Origin: Zooshikella harenae
GTDB taxonomy: Bacteria > Pseudomonadota > Gammaproteobacteria > Pseudomonadales > Zooshikellaceae
DNA length: 64,000 nucleotides
Direction: 5' to 3'
Assembly (NCBI RefSeq): GCF_018837975.1
Contig: NZ_JAGSOY010000021.1
Coordinates: forward strand, 1 to 64,000
The notes beneath the pieces were generated by a model. That model did not search any database. It had not been told where the DNA came from and saw nothing but the letters and a program-made list of their open reading frames with translations. Position 1 is the stretch's first letter; the number at the start of each line of letters is the position of its first letter. Both the position numbers and the translations under genes were made by a program. This document shows, in pieces, positions 35,965 to 46,206 of this stretch.

Positions 35965-36909
35965 TTATACAGCGACGCTTGTTGACGAGAGAACTTTACT
36001 CATCAAGTCAGGTGTTTCTAAAGACGACACCTGTAATTTACGTTGAATTCGCTTATTTAAACCTGATAATACTTTGCCAGGTCCACACTCGATTATCGTG
36101 TCAACTTCAGCAACAAGCATCGTATTGACTGTAGCCACCCACTGAACTGGGCTGTAAAGCTGCTCAATCAACTGAGTTCTGATAATATCTGCTGTTTCTG
36201 CAACTTGTCCTGAAACATTCTGTACAACTGCAATTTCAGGTAAAGCAATCTCTATAGTTGATAATATTTCTGCCAATTGCTCTGCTGCAGGTTTCATTAA
36301 TGCGCAATGAGAAGGAACACTGACAGATAATTTAACCACCTTCTTGGCGCCTAAGGCTTCAGCCTCACTAATTGCTTTATCCACTGCTGCAGCTTGTCCT
36401 GCAATAACAACCTGGCCAGGTGAATTGAAATTAACAGGAGAAACAAGACCGGCATCTGCAACCTGATCACACGCCTGCTGCACCACATCATCATCAAGGC
36501 CTAAAACAGCGGCCATCGCGCCCTGCCCTTCAGAGACAGCAGCTTGCATCAATTGGCCACGACGTTTAACTAAGCAAACAGCATCCACTAAACTGATACT
36601 ATTAGCACATACAAGTGCTGAGTACTCTCCCAAGCTATGACCCGCCATAAATATAGGCTTAGCACCACCTAACGCTTGCCATACACGCCAGATAGCCACA
36701 CTGGAAGCTAATAAGGCTGGCTGTGTGTTTTCTGTCTGATTCAACACATCAGCAGGCCCTTCAAAAATGAGTCTGCGCAAATCTAAACTAATCGCATCAG
36801 AAGCTTCTGTCAGGGTTTCATTGATCTCAGGGTATTGATCAGCCAACTGTTGAAGCATACCAACTTGTTGTGAACCTTGCCCCGGAAAAACAAACGCAAT
36901 TTTACTCAT
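35965..36909 (-). CDS. fabD: malonyl CoA-acyl carrier protein transacylase
   Basis: This 314-residue enzyme loads malonyl groups on ACP. The N-terminal FVFPGQGSQQVGMLQQLA and the nucleophile in FMAGHSLGEYSALVCAN (Ser 92 region) are diagnostic. The arginine loop (VKRRGQLMQAAV) and the catalytic histidine in SVPSHCALMKPAAEQL are also present. The 239-base gap upstream, after plsX, is large enough for an internal promoter, but I see no clear boxes. Confidence 0.97.
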   Translation of the reverse strand: MSKIAFVFPGQGSQQVGMLQQLADQYPEINETLTEASDAISLDLRRLIFEGPADVLNQTENTQPALLASSVAIWRVWQALGGAKPIFMAGHSLGEYSALVCANSISLVDAVCLVKRRGQLMQAAVSEGQGAMAAVLGLDDDVVQQACDQVADAGLVSPVNFNSPGQVVIAGQAAAVDKAISEAEALGAKKVVKLSVSVPSHCALMKPAAEQLAEILSTIEIALPEIAVVQNVSGQVAETADIIRTQLIEQLYSPVQWVATVNTMLVAEVDTIIECGPGKVLSGLNKRIQRKLQVSSLETPDLMSKVLSSTSVAV

Positions 36910-37148
36910 AACAATGAAATTCTTCTCAGTTTATAAGTGCGCGCCAATTATAGGCGATGGTAAATGAGACTCATAGTAAAAATATGTTGCTGGAAAATTA
37001 CAAGGCTATTATCTTGCAATATTTAGCCTTAAATAGTACACCGAATAATTACCAAAAAAATGTAAACTGATAGCCTTTTTAATTCAATCTTTCTGCACTA
37101 AAACCCAATATTATCCACATTGCGATTAAAAAAACTGGATTACATATT

Positions 37149-38159
37149 TCATGAGACTAATAGTTTTTCCAGTTCTTTAGACAAAAGGTCAGGAATATTT
37201 TTTTCTACCTCATTAACAGCCAAACCAATAGCCTGTTGTAATGCCAGAGCATCCGCAGCACCGTGACTTTTCACAACCACATCCTGTAGTCCCAACAAAC
37301 TCGCACCATTATAATAACGAGGATCTAATTTCTGTTGTATTGTTTTCAATACCGGCTGTGCTAGCAAAGCAAGCAGCCTGCCCCACCAGACCTGTTGAAA
37401 GGCATTTATCACTGTATTTTTTATATAAGCCGCTAAACCTTCACTTACTTTCAATGCAACATTGCCAACAAAGCCATCACAAACAACAATATTTACTTTA
37501 TTTTTGTAAATATCATCGCCTTCAACAAAACCACAGTAATTAATGTCATCATTACTCTGTAGTAACTGTGCTGCTAACCTAACTGGCTCATTACCTTTTG
37601 TTTCTTCAACACCAACGTTTAATAAACTTACGGTTGGCTCAGATATATCATGCAATAAGCGGACTAAACAACTACCCATAACGGCAAACTGGTAGAGCTG
37701 ATCCGCACTACATCCAACATTGGCGCCAATATCGAGCAAATATGTCATACTCTGCTCTATAGGCAAACGAGTAATAATCGCTGGCCGATCAATACCTGGT
37801 AACGTACGCACGATGACTTTACCCAGTGCCATTAAAGCACCAGTATTACCCGCACTTACGCAGGCTTGAGCCTGCCCTTCTGCCACTAGCTCTAAAGCAA
37901 CACGCATAGATGCTTTTTTCTTCATACGTATCGCTTGGACAGGCTTATCTGTCATTGTGATCACTTCAGGCGCATGAACCACCTGCAATCGATGTTGCAC
38001 CTGAGTAGACTGACCTCTCAACAGCTCGCCAATAACTGCAGCATCACCCACCAGCAGTAATTTAAGATGAGGATGAATTAAAAGACATTGGAGAGCTGCT
38101 GTCAGTGAGGCATGGGGACCATAATCCCCACCCATCACATCAAAGGCAATTGTTGCCAA
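37149..38159 (-). CDS. plsX: phosphate acyltransferase PlsX
   Basis: This 336-residue enzyme makes acyl-phosphate from acyl-ACP for phospholipid synthesis. The N-terminus IAFDVMGGDYGPHASLTAAL, then VSAGNTGALMALGKVIVRTLPGIDRPA, LLDIGANVGCSADQLYQFAVMG, NVGVEETKGNE, GFVEGDDIYKNKVNIVVCDGFVGNVALKVSEG are full PlsX motifs. It appears to use a TTG start, three bases after the rpmF stop, so translation is probably coupled to L32. Context yceD-rpmF-plsX-fabD is standard. Confidence 0.96.
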   Translation of the reverse strand: MATIAFDVMGGDYGPHASLTAALQCLLIHPHLKLLLVGDAAVIGELLRGQSTQVQHRLQVVHAPEVITMTDKPVQAIRMKKKASMRVALELVAEGQAQACVSAGNTGALMALGKVIVRTLPGIDRPAIITRLPIEQSMTYLLDIGANVGCSADQLYQFAVMGSCLVRLLHDISEPTVSLLNVGVEETKGNEPVRLAAQLLQSNDDINYCGFVEGDDIYKNKVNIVVCDGFVGNVALKVSEGLAAYIKNTVINAFQQVWWGRLLALLAQPVLKTIQQKLDPRYYNGASLLGLQDVVVKSHGAADALALQQAIGLAVNEVEKNIPDLLSKELEKLLVS

Positions 38160-38162
38160 GAA

Positions 38163-38345
38163 TTACTCATCGTCGTTGTTAGATACAACTTTACGACCAC
38201 GGTAGAAACCATCTGGAGAAACGTGGTGGCGGCGATGTGTCTCACCAGTAGCAGCATCAAGACTTAATGCCGCAGTAGAAAGCCCATCATGCGCACGACG
38301 CATACCACGCTTAGAACGAGTTTTACGGTTCTGTTGAACAGCCAT
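38163..38345 (-). CDS. rpmF: 50S ribosomal protein L32
   Basis: The 60-residue product begins [19 protein letters not shown], exactly the L32 signature, and continues with [26 protein letters not shown]. It belongs to the zinc-free L32 form: no CxxC pair is present at the positions used by zinc-binding versions. A ribosome binding site AGGAG precedes the ATG, 23 bases after yceD. Confidence 0.98.
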   Translation of the reverse strand: MAVQQNRKTRSKRGMRRAHDGLSTAALSLDAATGETHRRHHVSPDGFYRGRKVVSNNDDE

Positions 38346-38368
38346 GCTTTAGCTCCTGATTAATTAAG

Positions 38369-38908
38369 TTAGGTATCAGTTTTTAACGATGCCAACACCT
38401 GAAAAGGGTTTTCTCTAGATGGTGTATTTGCTTCAGCGTTATCATCACCATCTTGATCAGATGCTTCAACGTTGCCCTCAAAGTGACATTCTGTTAGCTC
38501 ATGTCTTGCAACTATTGGTAGTGCCAATATGAGTTCGTCTTCTACCAAGTCTGTTAGCGCTACATTAGCTTCTGCAACAATAACAGGGTCATAATGTGCA
38601 GGAACCGCTTTTGCCGCTTCCTCATGCCAAACAATAGCTAAATTACACGTCACTGATAAAGGTAATCGCATAACTTGCAAGCAACGTTGACACGTCAACT
38701 TTACCTCTACAGACAATGTGCCCTGAACGACATAGAAGCCCTCTTCATCCACCAAAAACTGCAGATCAAGTGCTACCTCACCGCTCGGATCTAATATCGC
38801 CTCAGCAAACCTAGGCAGGTCAGTGACTAAAATACTGCCTGCAATGCGTGTTTCAGCATGCGCCAGTTTGCGAGGATTAATACTTAATGGTAATTGCCCA
38901 GTTAACAT
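38369..38908 (-). CDS. yceD: YceD family protein (DUF177), 23S rRNA accumulation factor
   Basis: This 179-residue protein is the usual first gene before rpmF. It carries the DUF177 features VALDLQFLVDEEGFYVVQGTLSVEVKLTCQRCLQVM (paired Cys-x-x-Cys after a short strand), a central acidic helix and the DLVEDELILALPIVARHE block; a Cys-His pair in ELTECHFEG follows. The C-terminus is acidic and ends NPFQVLASLK, which is conserved in the family. In plants and E. coli relatives YceD is needed for normal 23S rRNA levels. Confidence 0.93.
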   Translation of the reverse strand: MLTGQLPLSINPRKLAHAETRIAGSILVTDLPRFAEAILDPSGEVALDLQFLVDEEGFYVVQGTLSVEVKLTCQRCLQVMRLPLSVTCNLAIVWHEEAAKAVPAHYDPVIVAEANVALTDLVEDELILALPIVARHELTECHFEGNVEASDQDGDDNAEANTPSRENPFQVLASLKTDT

Positions 38909-39127
38909 AAGCGCGCAATGATAGGGATATGGATGGTATCTGTCAAAAGATTTTAATGGGATAAATTCTTATATGCTTTAACCTATATACTGAAATAAAC
39001 TACTCTCCTTTAATCTAACTTTAAAAATACTGTTATTATGCAGCATAAACGAAACCAACATGCACAGAGTAATTTTTTTAGTTAAATTGCTCATGACTAT
39101 TTTTCTATTAATAGCCCCCATTAACCT

Positions 39128-39742
39128 ATGAATGCTACTCCAATTTCACCTCCTATTATTCTTGCGTCATCCTCCCGCTATCGACAGCAACTCCTACAAC
39201 GTTTAAATATTCCCTTTACGGCATGCTCTCCTGAGGTTGATGAGCACCCAGAAAAAGGGGAAAGTGCTAGTCAACTCGCCTACCGATTAGCAACCGCTAA
39301 AGCCTATGCACTCTCTACGCAATACACTGAGGCTTTGATTATCGGTTCAGACCAAGTCGCAGCGCTTGATGATCTGATTCTTACAAAACCGCTCAACAAA
39401 GCAACGGCTTTCAATCAACTCAAACAGTGCCAATATCGTCAAGTGACTTTTTTCACTGGCTTATGCGTTCTTGATAGTAGCCAACAACGACATAAAACGA
39501 TTGTAGAACCTGTGATTGTGAAGTTTCGTGAGCTGACAGATCAAGAAATACACGACTATATTGAAAGGGAGCAGCCATTAGACTGTGCAGGAAGTTTCAA
39601 GTGTGAAGGGCTTGGCATTGCATTATTTGAGTACATCAACAGTCAAGATCCAAATACCTTGGTTGGACTGCCGTTGATTCAGTTAGTTAGACTTCTTAAG
39701 GAATTTGGAATTAATCCATTATTGCAACAAACTAAAACTTAA
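39128..39742 (+). CDS. yceF: Maf-like nucleotide pyrophosphatase (YceF type)
   Basis: This 204-residue protein is a Maf-fold house-cleaning pyrophosphatase; the YceF subgroup acts on 7-methyl-GTP. The N-terminal IILASSSRYRQQLLQRLNIPFTACSPEVDE, then LIIGSDQVAALDD (catalytic acid), LTKPLNKATAFNQLK and CAGSFKCEGLGIALFEYINSQDPNTLVGLPL are the YceF signature. It reads rightward, divergent from yceD with 219 bases between, in the place where pseudomonads carry maf. Convergent with sppA. Confidence 0.93.
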   Translation: MNATPISPPIILASSSRYRQQLLQRLNIPFTACSPEVDEHPEKGESASQLAYRLATAKAYALSTQYTEALIIGSDQVAALDDLILTKPLNKATAFNQLKQCQYRQVTFFTGLCVLDSSQQRHKTIVEPVIVKFRELTDQEIHDYIEREQPLDCAGSFKCEGLGIALFEYINSQDPNTLVGLPLIQLVRLLKEFGINPLLQQTKT

Positions 39743-39791
39743 GCAGTTCTTATATATGGGAAAGACTTACAAGCCATAGAACACAGGAACA

Positions 39792-39831
39792 TGCTTGCAA
39801 AACCAGTATCTATCAACGGGCATTGCAAGCA
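39792..39831. terminator. bidirectional terminator between yceF and sppA
   Basis: TGCTTGCAA (39792-39800) pairs with TTGCAAGCA (39823-39831), a perfect 9-bp stem in the short convergent gap, followed by AAAAAGC on the right. T tracts are weak in the rightward direction and better leftward. Confidence 0.5.
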
Positions 39832-39845
39832 AAAAGCAGTAAATT

Positions 39846-40955
39846 TTAGCGTAATGTCATTTCTTGAGATAAGCCAAGTTTATTACTAATGGCATTTCCC
39901 ATACTTGTTCCTAGGCCTTCAACAAATCGCTCCAAGGGATTTTCTTGTGGCGTAAAATCAACAATATTTTCTTCTTTGACTATTTCTCTGGCAACATAAC
40001 TAGTACTACCAAGCCCATCAACCAACCCCAAAGAAAGCGCTTGCTCACCAGACCAAACCAACCCACTAAAAAGTTTAGGATCATCCTTAAGCCTATCACC
40101 CCGTCCCTTCTTAACACTGTCAATAAACTGCTGATGTGTTGTATTGAGTACAGTCTGCCAGAACTTTGTTTCTGAATCATTTTGAGGCAAGAAAGGATCC
40201 AAGAAACCTTTATGCTCGCCAGCCGTATATACCCGACGACTGACACCGACTTTATCCATTGCCTCAACAAAACCAAAACCAGAAGCGACAACACCAATGG
40301 AGCCAACCAAGCTGGCTTTATCTGCATATATTTCATCTGCCGCAGCAGCAATGTAATAAGCGCCTGAAGCCCCTAAATCCATAATGACAGCATAGACTTT
40401 AATATCAGGGTGTAAGCCACGCTGACGTTTAATTTCATCATAAACATAACCAGCCTGCACAGGGGAACCACCAGGACTATTAATACGCAAGATAACCGCT
40501 TTCGTATGTTTATCTTTAAATGCAGCTCGAAGTCCTGTCACAATAGAGTCTGCATTAGCAGCTTCATCAGTGGCAATGACCCCACTAATTTCAACCAGGG
40601 CTGTATGATCACCCGACTTAACCATCGCATCTTTACCAATACCGCCCAGGGTAAACAAATAAAGTAATACAAAAAGATAGATAAACGTCAGCAACTTAAA
40701 GAAGATACCCCAACGTCGAGTACGACGTTTTTCGACTAAAATACCGCCTACTAAGCCTTCAATTAGTTGCCACTCTTTATTGCCAGCCCCAGAGTTACTA
40801 GCATTATTGCTACTTTGTCCCAATTCTGTCTCTTTCATAGTCGATGTTTTGTGTCCAGATTCAGCTACAGCAGAAGTGTCATCAGACCCAGGCAAATCCT
40901 CTTCTTCTCGCCACGGCTTATTTTCGGACGCTGGCCTGTTAGTACTGTCTGTCAT
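39846..40955 (-). CDS. sppA: signal peptide peptidase SppA, short (36K) type
   Basis: This 369-residue membrane serine protease removes remnant signal peptides. The first ~80 residues are polar and disordered, then a membrane helix at about 83-107 (IFFKLLTFIYLFVLLYLFTLGG). The S49 domain has ILRINSPGGSPVQAGYVYDEI, the nucleophile in MDLGASGAYYIAAAADEIYAD and the general-base lysine in AGEHKGFLDPF; SLVGSIGVVASGFGF is also diagnostic. It is followed 22 bases later (upstream on the minus strand) by the HAD phosphatase, as in Pseudomonas. Confidence 0.95.
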   Translation of the reverse strand: MTDSTNRPASENKPWREEEDLPGSDDTSAVAESGHKTSTMKETELGQSSNNASNSGAGNKEWQLIEGLVGGILVEKRRTRRWGIFFKLLTFIYLFVLLYLFTLGGIGKDAMVKSGDHTALVEISGVIATDEAANADSIVTGLRAAFKDKHTKAVILRINSPGGSPVQAGYVYDEIKRQRGLHPDIKVYAVIMDLGASGAYYIAAAADEIYADKASLVGSIGVVASGFGFVEAMDKVGVSRRVYTAGEHKGFLDPFLPQNDSETKFWQTVLNTTHQQFIDSVKKGRGDRLKDDPKLFSGLVWSGEQALSLGLVDGLGSTSYVAREIVKEENIVDFTPQENPLERFVEGLGTSMGNAISNKLGLSQEMTLR

Positions 40956-40977
40956 TTCAAAACCCTATATTGCATCG

Positions 40978-41646
40978 TTAAACCGTTAGGCTTTTATGTA
41001 ACCACTTAACCAGCTCATTAAAATGGTCGACACACAGGACGGGTTGGTACTTTTGTAGACGGTCTAGGTGATGAGCACCATAACTGACTGCTACACAATC
41101 CATACCTATGTCTGATGCCATCGCCATATCAAATTCAGTATCACCAACCATAAGCGCCTGATGAGGCTGGAGCTGAAGTACTTCAAGAATTTCCAACAGC
41201 ATTTGAGGATGTGGTTTAGAAAGGGTTTCATCTGCACATCGTGTCACAGCAAACAGCTCATTCCAGTTTTTTGCTGCCAGAGCACGATTCAACCCTTGAC
41301 GGCTTTTCCCAGTGGCAACCGCCAAATCGAAGCCTGCTTGCTTCAACTGTGGCAACCCTTGAGTCACCCCCTCAAAACACGCAAGCTGTTTCTGCTCCCA
41401 CTGACGAAAGTGATAGGTATACTGCTCTCGCATATCAACCTGCCACTGCCCACCAGAAAGACTAGGATATAAGGTCTGTAACGCCTCAGATAAACCTAAT
41501 CCAATGATATCCTGATACTCCTTTCTGGAGAGTACTGGCAGCTGCAAATCTGTGGCAGCCGCTTTCAGGCTTTCAGCAATGGCCAACGTTGAATCCAACA
41601 ACGTGCCATCCCAGTCAAAAATAATAGCTTGATACGAGGACTTCAT
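40978..41646 (-). CDS. HAD-family phosphatase, phosphoglycolate-phosphatase-like
   Basis: This 222-residue protein has the HAD nucleophile motif IIFDWDGTLLDSTLAIAESL, motif II VATGKSRQGL and motif III/IV KPHPQMLLEILEVL with MVGDTEFDMAMASDIGMDCVAVSYG. The cap is a small helical bundle (residues 18-90). It overlaps the rluC stop by four bases (ATGA), and the rluC-HAD-sppA order is conserved in pseudomonads. Substrate is not certain; proteins in this position are usually called YrfG-like or Gph-like. Confidence 0.88.
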   Translation of the reverse strand: MKSSYQAIIFDWDGTLLDSTLAIAESLKAAATDLQLPVLSRKEYQDIIGLGLSEALQTLYPSLSGGQWQVDMREQYTYHFRQWEQKQLACFEGVTQGLPQLKQAGFDLAVATGKSRQGLNRALAAKNWNELFAVTRCADETLSKPHPQMLLEILEVLQLQPHQALMVGDTEFDMAMASDIGMDCVAVSYGAHHLDRLQKYQPVLCVDHFNELVKWLHKSLTV

Positions 41647-42617
41647 TGCAACTGGCTTAAACCTTTCTGTAAATCATCAGGTAATGGGGCAGATATGGTA
41701 AAGGGCTTACCTGTTTCGGGCAAGACAAAGGTGATAGCCGCCGCATGAAGGAAAAGGCGTTTTATCCCCAAAGATCGCATATCACCATTAGTTTCAGCCA
41801 AACCATACTTTTCATCCCCAATGATTGGATGTCCAGCATATTGTGAGTGAACCCGAATTTGGTGAGTACGCCCAGTAATTGGTTTTGCCTCCACCAACGT
41901 TGTATTTTTATACCTCGTTAACACCCTAAATTCTGTAGTAGATGGTTTACCTGAACTATCCACTTTCACCATTCGCTCCCCAGATTGCAGGGTATTTTTC
42001 TGTAAAGGCACATTGATGATTTTCTTACGTGAAGGCCAGCGACCAGCAACCAAAGCATGGTACACCTTATGTACCTGATCATCTCTAAGTTGTTGGTGCA
42101 AATGCCGCAATACACTCTTCTTTTTCGCAACCAGTAAGCAGCCTGAAGTATCTCTATCCAACCGGTGCACAAGCTCAAGCACTTTACACTGTGGTCGCAA
42201 TTGCCTTAATACTTCAATAACTCCAAGTTTAATACCACTCCCTCCATGCACAGCAAGGCCAGAAGGTTTATTGATAACAAGCAACCCACTATCCTCATAA
42301 ATAATGGCATCTGCAACTTGCTGTAATTGCTGTGGCCTTGCCTTGGGTTGCTTATCCTTTGCATCAGAAACACGGATGGGTGGAAGACGAAGCTTATCAC
42401 CTGAGGCTAATTTATAGTGCGCTTTAATGCGCGATTTGTTTACACGAATTTCACCTTTACGTAATAGTCGATAGATGTGCGTTAAAGGAACTCCTTTCAA
42501 GAGGACTTTTAACATATTATCAATTCGCTGACCGGCGTACTCATCCGTGACGACCAGGTGCTGAACTTGACTAAAGTCTGCAGCAGTTACTGCATGGAGA
42601 GTTGAATCATTACTCAT
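41643..42617 (-). CDS. rluC: 23S rRNA pseudouridine(955/2504/2580) synthase
   Basis: The start at 42617 gives MSNDSTLHAVTAADFSQVQHLVV and 324 residues; a longer frame adds 30 unrelated residues. An N-terminal S4 domain (GQRIDNMLKVLLKGVPLTHIYRLLRKGEIRVNKSR) precedes the RsuA/RluA catalytic domain with LELVHRLDRDTSGCLLVAKK (catalytic Asp), TEFRVL, TGRTHQIRVHSQYAGHPIIGDEKYG and RLFLHA. It lies divergent from rne across a long shared region, as in E. coli and Pseudomonas. Confidence 0.95.
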   Translation of the reverse strand: MSNDSTLHAVTAADFSQVQHLVVTDEYAGQRIDNMLKVLLKGVPLTHIYRLLRKGEIRVNKSRIKAHYKLASGDKLRLPPIRVSDAKDKQPKARPQQLQQVADAIIYEDSGLLVINKPSGLAVHGGSGIKLGVIEVLRQLRPQCKVLELVHRLDRDTSGCLLVAKKKSVLRHLHQQLRDDQVHKVYHALVAGRWPSRKKIINVPLQKNTLQSGERMVKVDSSGKPSTTEFRVLTRYKNTTLVEAKPITGRTHQIRVHSQYAGHPIIGDEKYGLAETNGDMRSLGIKRLFLHAAAITFVLPETGKPFTISAPLPDDLQKGLSQLQ

Positions 42618-43205
42618 AATAATAGTGTAATAGTTTTTAAGCAGATTGAAGCACTTACAAATTACTGATATAGTTCGCGACCTGCTATAATCGGAATAAT
42701 GCGCCAAAAGTCAAACATTTAACGGCGCTAAGCAGCAATTTTTTTTGTCTTGACCGTATTTATGGCAATACACAGAGTTTGTTCATGCCATTTGAACTAG
42801 TCATCAAGACATACAATTAATGGCGTATCTTTGAATACAGTTGATACGTTAAGTTTAACACTGGGCCTTGAGTTTACATGTGCCCACATATCAGCCTTTA
42901 TATGTGAAAGGTGGCGACGTCCAATCATCCTAACGCAAACACATATGTAATCATATAAATCACATACCAACGTGGGAGATTGGCCTTTTGCCAGGTAATT
43001 GCAGCGGTTTTCAACATACAACAAAGCCGCACAGAGCATCTGCAAAATGGGACGTTAGACCGAACAAATTTGCTAACCTCGCTTCAGCATTGAGAAAGAT
43101 TAATTTTCTGAGCGCGGCCTAAAATAGCACCTTCACAATAAAACAATGATAGGTGGTGCCAATGTAGTGCTCATGGCGTTGCAACTAATTGGTACTACAA
43201 ACCAT
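42618..43205. promoter_or_regulatory. 588-bp divergent region between rluC and rne, likely long rne 5' leader
   Basis: No supported gene lies here. In enterobacteria the rne 5' leader is about 360 nt and mediates autoregulation by RNase E. The position matches, and the segment has a T8 run at about 42739 and several AU-rich stretches next to stem-forming blocks, such as TTAATTTTCTGAG near 43101. I could not align it with the known hp2 stem. The rne start at 43206 has GTACTACAAACCAT upstream with no clear binding site. Confidence 0.45.
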
Positions 43206-46100
43206 ATGAAGAGAATGTTAATTAATGCAACTCAACGAGAAGAGTTGCGTGTTGCGCTGGTTGATGGACAGCGTTTATACGATTTAGATATTGAGTCAGG
43301 TGCAAGGGAGCAAAAAAAAGCCAATATTTACAAAGGACGTATTACCCGTATTGAGCCAAGCCTGGAAGCAGCATTTGTAGACTTTGGAGCTGAGCGCCAT
43401 GGTTTTCTACCTCTAAAAGAAATCTCTCGAGAGTACTTTGCTAAGCAGCCTCATGAAATTCAGGGACGCATCAATATTCGTGATGTCGTATCTGAAGGTC
43501 AGGAAGTCATTATCCAAGTCGATAAGGAAGAACGCGGCAATAAAGGTGCAGCCCTTACAACACTTGTCAGCTTAGCAGGGCGTTACCTCGTTCTAATGCC
43601 AAATAACCCACGTGCTGGTGGAATATCTCGTCGTATTGAAGGCGAGGAGCGAGCTGAGTTACGTGAAGCAATGAGCCAGCTTAATATTCCTTCGGAAATG
43701 GGCGTTATTGTTCGCACGGCAGGTTTAGGTCGTACCCGCGATGAATTACAGTGGGACTTAGACTACCTTCTCCACCTCTGGAACTCTATTAAAGACGCAG
43801 CACAGAAAAAACCAGCGCCATTTCTTATCTATCAAGAAAGTAATGTCATTATCCGCGCCATTCGTGACTACTTGCGCCATGATATTGGCGAGGTTTTAGT
43901 AGATGATGAAGCCGTTTATAGCGATGCATTACGCTTCGTTGAGCAGGTCATCCCTCAATACCGTAATCGCATCAAACTTTATCAGGACTCTATTCCACTG
44001 TTTAATCGTTTTCAGATTGAAAGCCAAATAGAAACAGCCTTTCAGCGTGAGGTCAAACTACCCTCTGGTGGTTCTATTGTAATCGATCCTACTGAAGCGT
44101 TGGTTTCTATTGATATTAACTCTGCTCGCGCAACGCGCGGTGGCGATATAGAAGAAACCGCTTTACAGACAAACCTTGAAGCAGCAGATGAAATTGCCCG
44201 CCAACTTCGACTACGTGATATTGGTGGCTTAGTCGTTATTGACTTCATTGATATGGGGCCACTTCGTAATCAACGTGAAGTTGAGTCTCGGATGCGAGAC
44301 TCCCTACAAATGGACCGAGCCCGTGTTCAGGTAGGTCGTATTTCACGCTTTGGCTTAATGGAAATGTCCCGTCAGCGATTACGCCCTTCCCTAGGGGAAA
44401 CCAGTGGTGTTGTTTGTCCCCGCTGTAATGGGCAAGGGATTATTCGTGATGTGGGCTCTTTATCTCTGGCAATCCTTCGCGTTTTGGAAGAAGAAGCCTT
44501 AAAAGAGCGAACTGCAGAAATACGAGCCCAAGTACCAGTGGTTGTAGCAACCTTCTTGTTAAATGAAAAGCGGGCAGCTATTGCTGATATTGAGTCTCGC
44601 AATTCTATTCAGGTTATCATCATACCTAACCCAAACCTTGAAACACCTCACTTTGAAGTTCAGCGCTTACGAGAAGATCAAGTCGGTCAAAGTGAAAACG
44701 AACTCAATTATGAGCAAGAACCCCAGATTGAAACAGAGAGCATTGAACTCAGCGCAGGGCGAGCCACTCGTCAACAGGCTGCCGTCAAGAATATTGCGCC
44801 TGTTCAGCCAGCCCCTGTGCCTAGTAAACCAGGTCTTTTCAAGTCGCTAATGAGCTCTATCAGTGGTTTATTTGCTGGAGAGTCTGCTCCTGCAGAAAAA
44901 CCTGTGGCGAGTCGTCAAAAAGAAGATGGACGGACACGTAGTCCTCAAGGAAAACGTAGCGAGTCTCGCACAAGCAGCCGTCGCCCCCCTCGTCAACAGC
45001 AAGAAAATCAAGATCGTTCAAAGTCAGGCAACAAAGACTTTTCTGGTGATACTCGTGGTGAGAGATCTCGAGGTAAATCACAACAGCGGGGCCCTAAGCG
45101 TCGAGATCGGCCTGAAACACAGGTGACTGAAACATCTACTCATAATGAGCCAAGAGAGGCCGCAGCCGAGCCTTATACTGAAAGTGCAAACCCTAAGCGT
45201 CGGCCTAGAAGTAATGGCAGTAGCCAGCCTCAAAGGCGTAAAAGTAATCGCCCTTCTCAACGGCAGAGAGACGAAAGCCAAAGAGAGCAGGAAAGTACTA
45301 CTCAACCGTCATATTCAGAGGCAGCGCAGCGAAATACTTATGCGGAAAAAACAGCTACCCCTGCTTATGAACCAGCGCCAAGTCAGGAAGCAAAGCAGGA
45401 CTCATATCCTAAAGTAACTCAACAAAGTGCTAATCAGGAAGCCTCCTCTTCCTATAATAAGCCATCTACTGAGTCAGCTCAGAAAGAACTGCAGCAACAG
45501 CAAGCTTCTCCTGATATGACTCAGTCTTCACAGGCTATTGAGCAAAAAACCGAAGTAGCGGCAAATAAAGAAGAGGCTAAAACGCCTATTAGTTCTTCTG
45601 TAGAAAGCGGCAAAGAGGAAGCTCCACAACCAACCAAGCCTGTAGCTGCAGAGGAGCCTGTCATATCTGTCTTTGATACAAAAACAGCAGAGACAAAAGC
45701 TAGTACAGCAGAAGAACCCAGCGCAAAATCAGCTACTACTCAGCCAGAGGAACCAGCAGCTCAAGCCAGTAAGCCAAAGCGTCGTCGTGGCAGAGCTCTA
45801 AACGACCCTCGTCTCAAGCGTAAACAGCAGCGAGCTAATACTGAAGTTGCAGCAAGCGCACAAGAGAAAGAAGCCCCTGCTCAGTCGAAAAACGAATCGA
45901 CTACACCAAGAGCAAAACCTACACATTTAGCTGCAGATTTAGCTGAAGTTTTGCATACACCAACAGAGCCACCCAAAAGCGCTTCTGCGGTAATGAACTT
46001 GGAACCAGTAGTTGATTATCAAACGGATAAGCAGCAGCCTAAGCAACCTTCTGAAGGTAAGGCCTCAGAACCTGTTGAAGAAGCATCTCGTGATACTTAA
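43206..46100 (+). CDS. rne: ribonuclease E
   Basis: The start at 43206 ([26 protein letters not shown]) equals the E. coli start; 20 extra codons upstream are not conserved. The 964-residue protein has the S1 domain ([29 protein letters not shown]), the 5' sensor and RNase H-like region ([32 protein letters not shown]), the DNase I-like catalytic region with [23 protein letters not shown] and VVIDFIDM, and the zinc link CPRCNGQG. From about residue 510 the tail is disordered: a short hydrophobic amphipathic segment ([17 protein letters not shown]) suited to membrane attachment, an Arg/Gln-rich RNA-binding part, then acidic repeats and a basic [17 protein letters not shown] motif for partner binding. 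It is the core of the RNA degradosome. Confidence 0.97.
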   Translation: MKRMLINATQREELRVALVDGQRLYDLDIESGAREQKKANIYKGRITRIEPSLEAAFVDFGAERHGFLPLKEISREYFAKQPHEIQGRINIRDVVSEGQEVIIQVDKEERGNKGAALTTLVSLAGRYLVLMPNNPRAGGISRRIEGEERAELREAMSQLNIPSEMGVIVRTAGLGRTRDELQWDLDYLLHLWNSIKDAAQKKPAPFLIYQESNVIIRAIRDYLRHDIGEVLVDDEAVYSDALRFVEQVIPQYRNRIKLYQDSIPLFNRFQIESQIETAFQREVKLPSGGSIVIDPTEALVSIDINSARATRGGDIEETALQTNLEAADEIARQLRLRDIGGLVVIDFIDMGPLRNQREVESRMRDSLQMDRARVQVGRISRFGLMEMSRQRLRPSLGETSGVVCPRCNGQGIIRDVGSLSLAILRVLEEEALKERTAEIRAQVPVVVATFLLNEKRAAIADIESRNSIQVIIIPNPNLETPHFEVQRLREDQVGQSENELNYEQEPQIETESIELSAGRATRQQAAVKNIAPVQPAPVPSKPGLFKSLMSSISGLFAGESAPAEKPVASRQKEDGRTRSPQGKRSESRTSSRRPPRQQQENQDRSKSGNKDFSGDTRGERSRGKSQQRGPKRRDRPETQVTETSTHNEPREAAAEPYTESANPKRRPRSNGSSQPQRRKSNRPSQRQRDESQREQESTTQPSYSEAAQRNTYAEKTATPAYEPAPSQEAKQDSYPKVTQQSANQEASSSYNKPSTESAQKELQQQQASPDMTQSSQAIEQKTEVAANKEEAKTPISSSVESGKEEAPQPTKPVAAEEPVISVFDTKTAETKASTAEEPSAKSATTQPEEPAAQASKPKRRRGRALNDPRLKRKQQRANTEVAASAQEKEAPAQSKNESTTPRAKPTHLAADLAEVLHTPTEPPKSASAVMNLEPVVDYQTDKQQPKQPSEGKASEPVEEASRDT

Positions 46101-46118
46101 TAACTCTTAGTAAACCAC

Positions 46119-46147
46119 CAACAGCAGAGCATTTAGCTCTGCTGTTG
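46119..46147 (+). terminator. rne terminator
   Basis: CAACAGCAGAGC (46119-46130) and GCTCTGCTGTTG (46136-46147) form a perfect 12-bp stem with a 5-nt loop, 18 bases after the rne stop, followed by ACTTTC. It is also suitably placed to stop leftward read-through into the murB 3' region. Confidence 0.75.
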
Positions 46148-46206
46148 ACTTTCAAGCTTATTATTTAAAAACTAGCCGTTTTAAAATTTAATGGCCTTTT
46201 GGCAGG

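Noticed and set aside
42797-43045. 82-residue open frame on the minus strand between rluC and rne
   Set aside because: It has no binding site, rare composition for a protein, and sits in the expected rne leader.
44860-45417. Several overlapping frames on both strands inside the rne tail
   Set aside because: They come from the repetitive Arg/Gln-rich coding region and have no start signals; rne itself explains the sequence.
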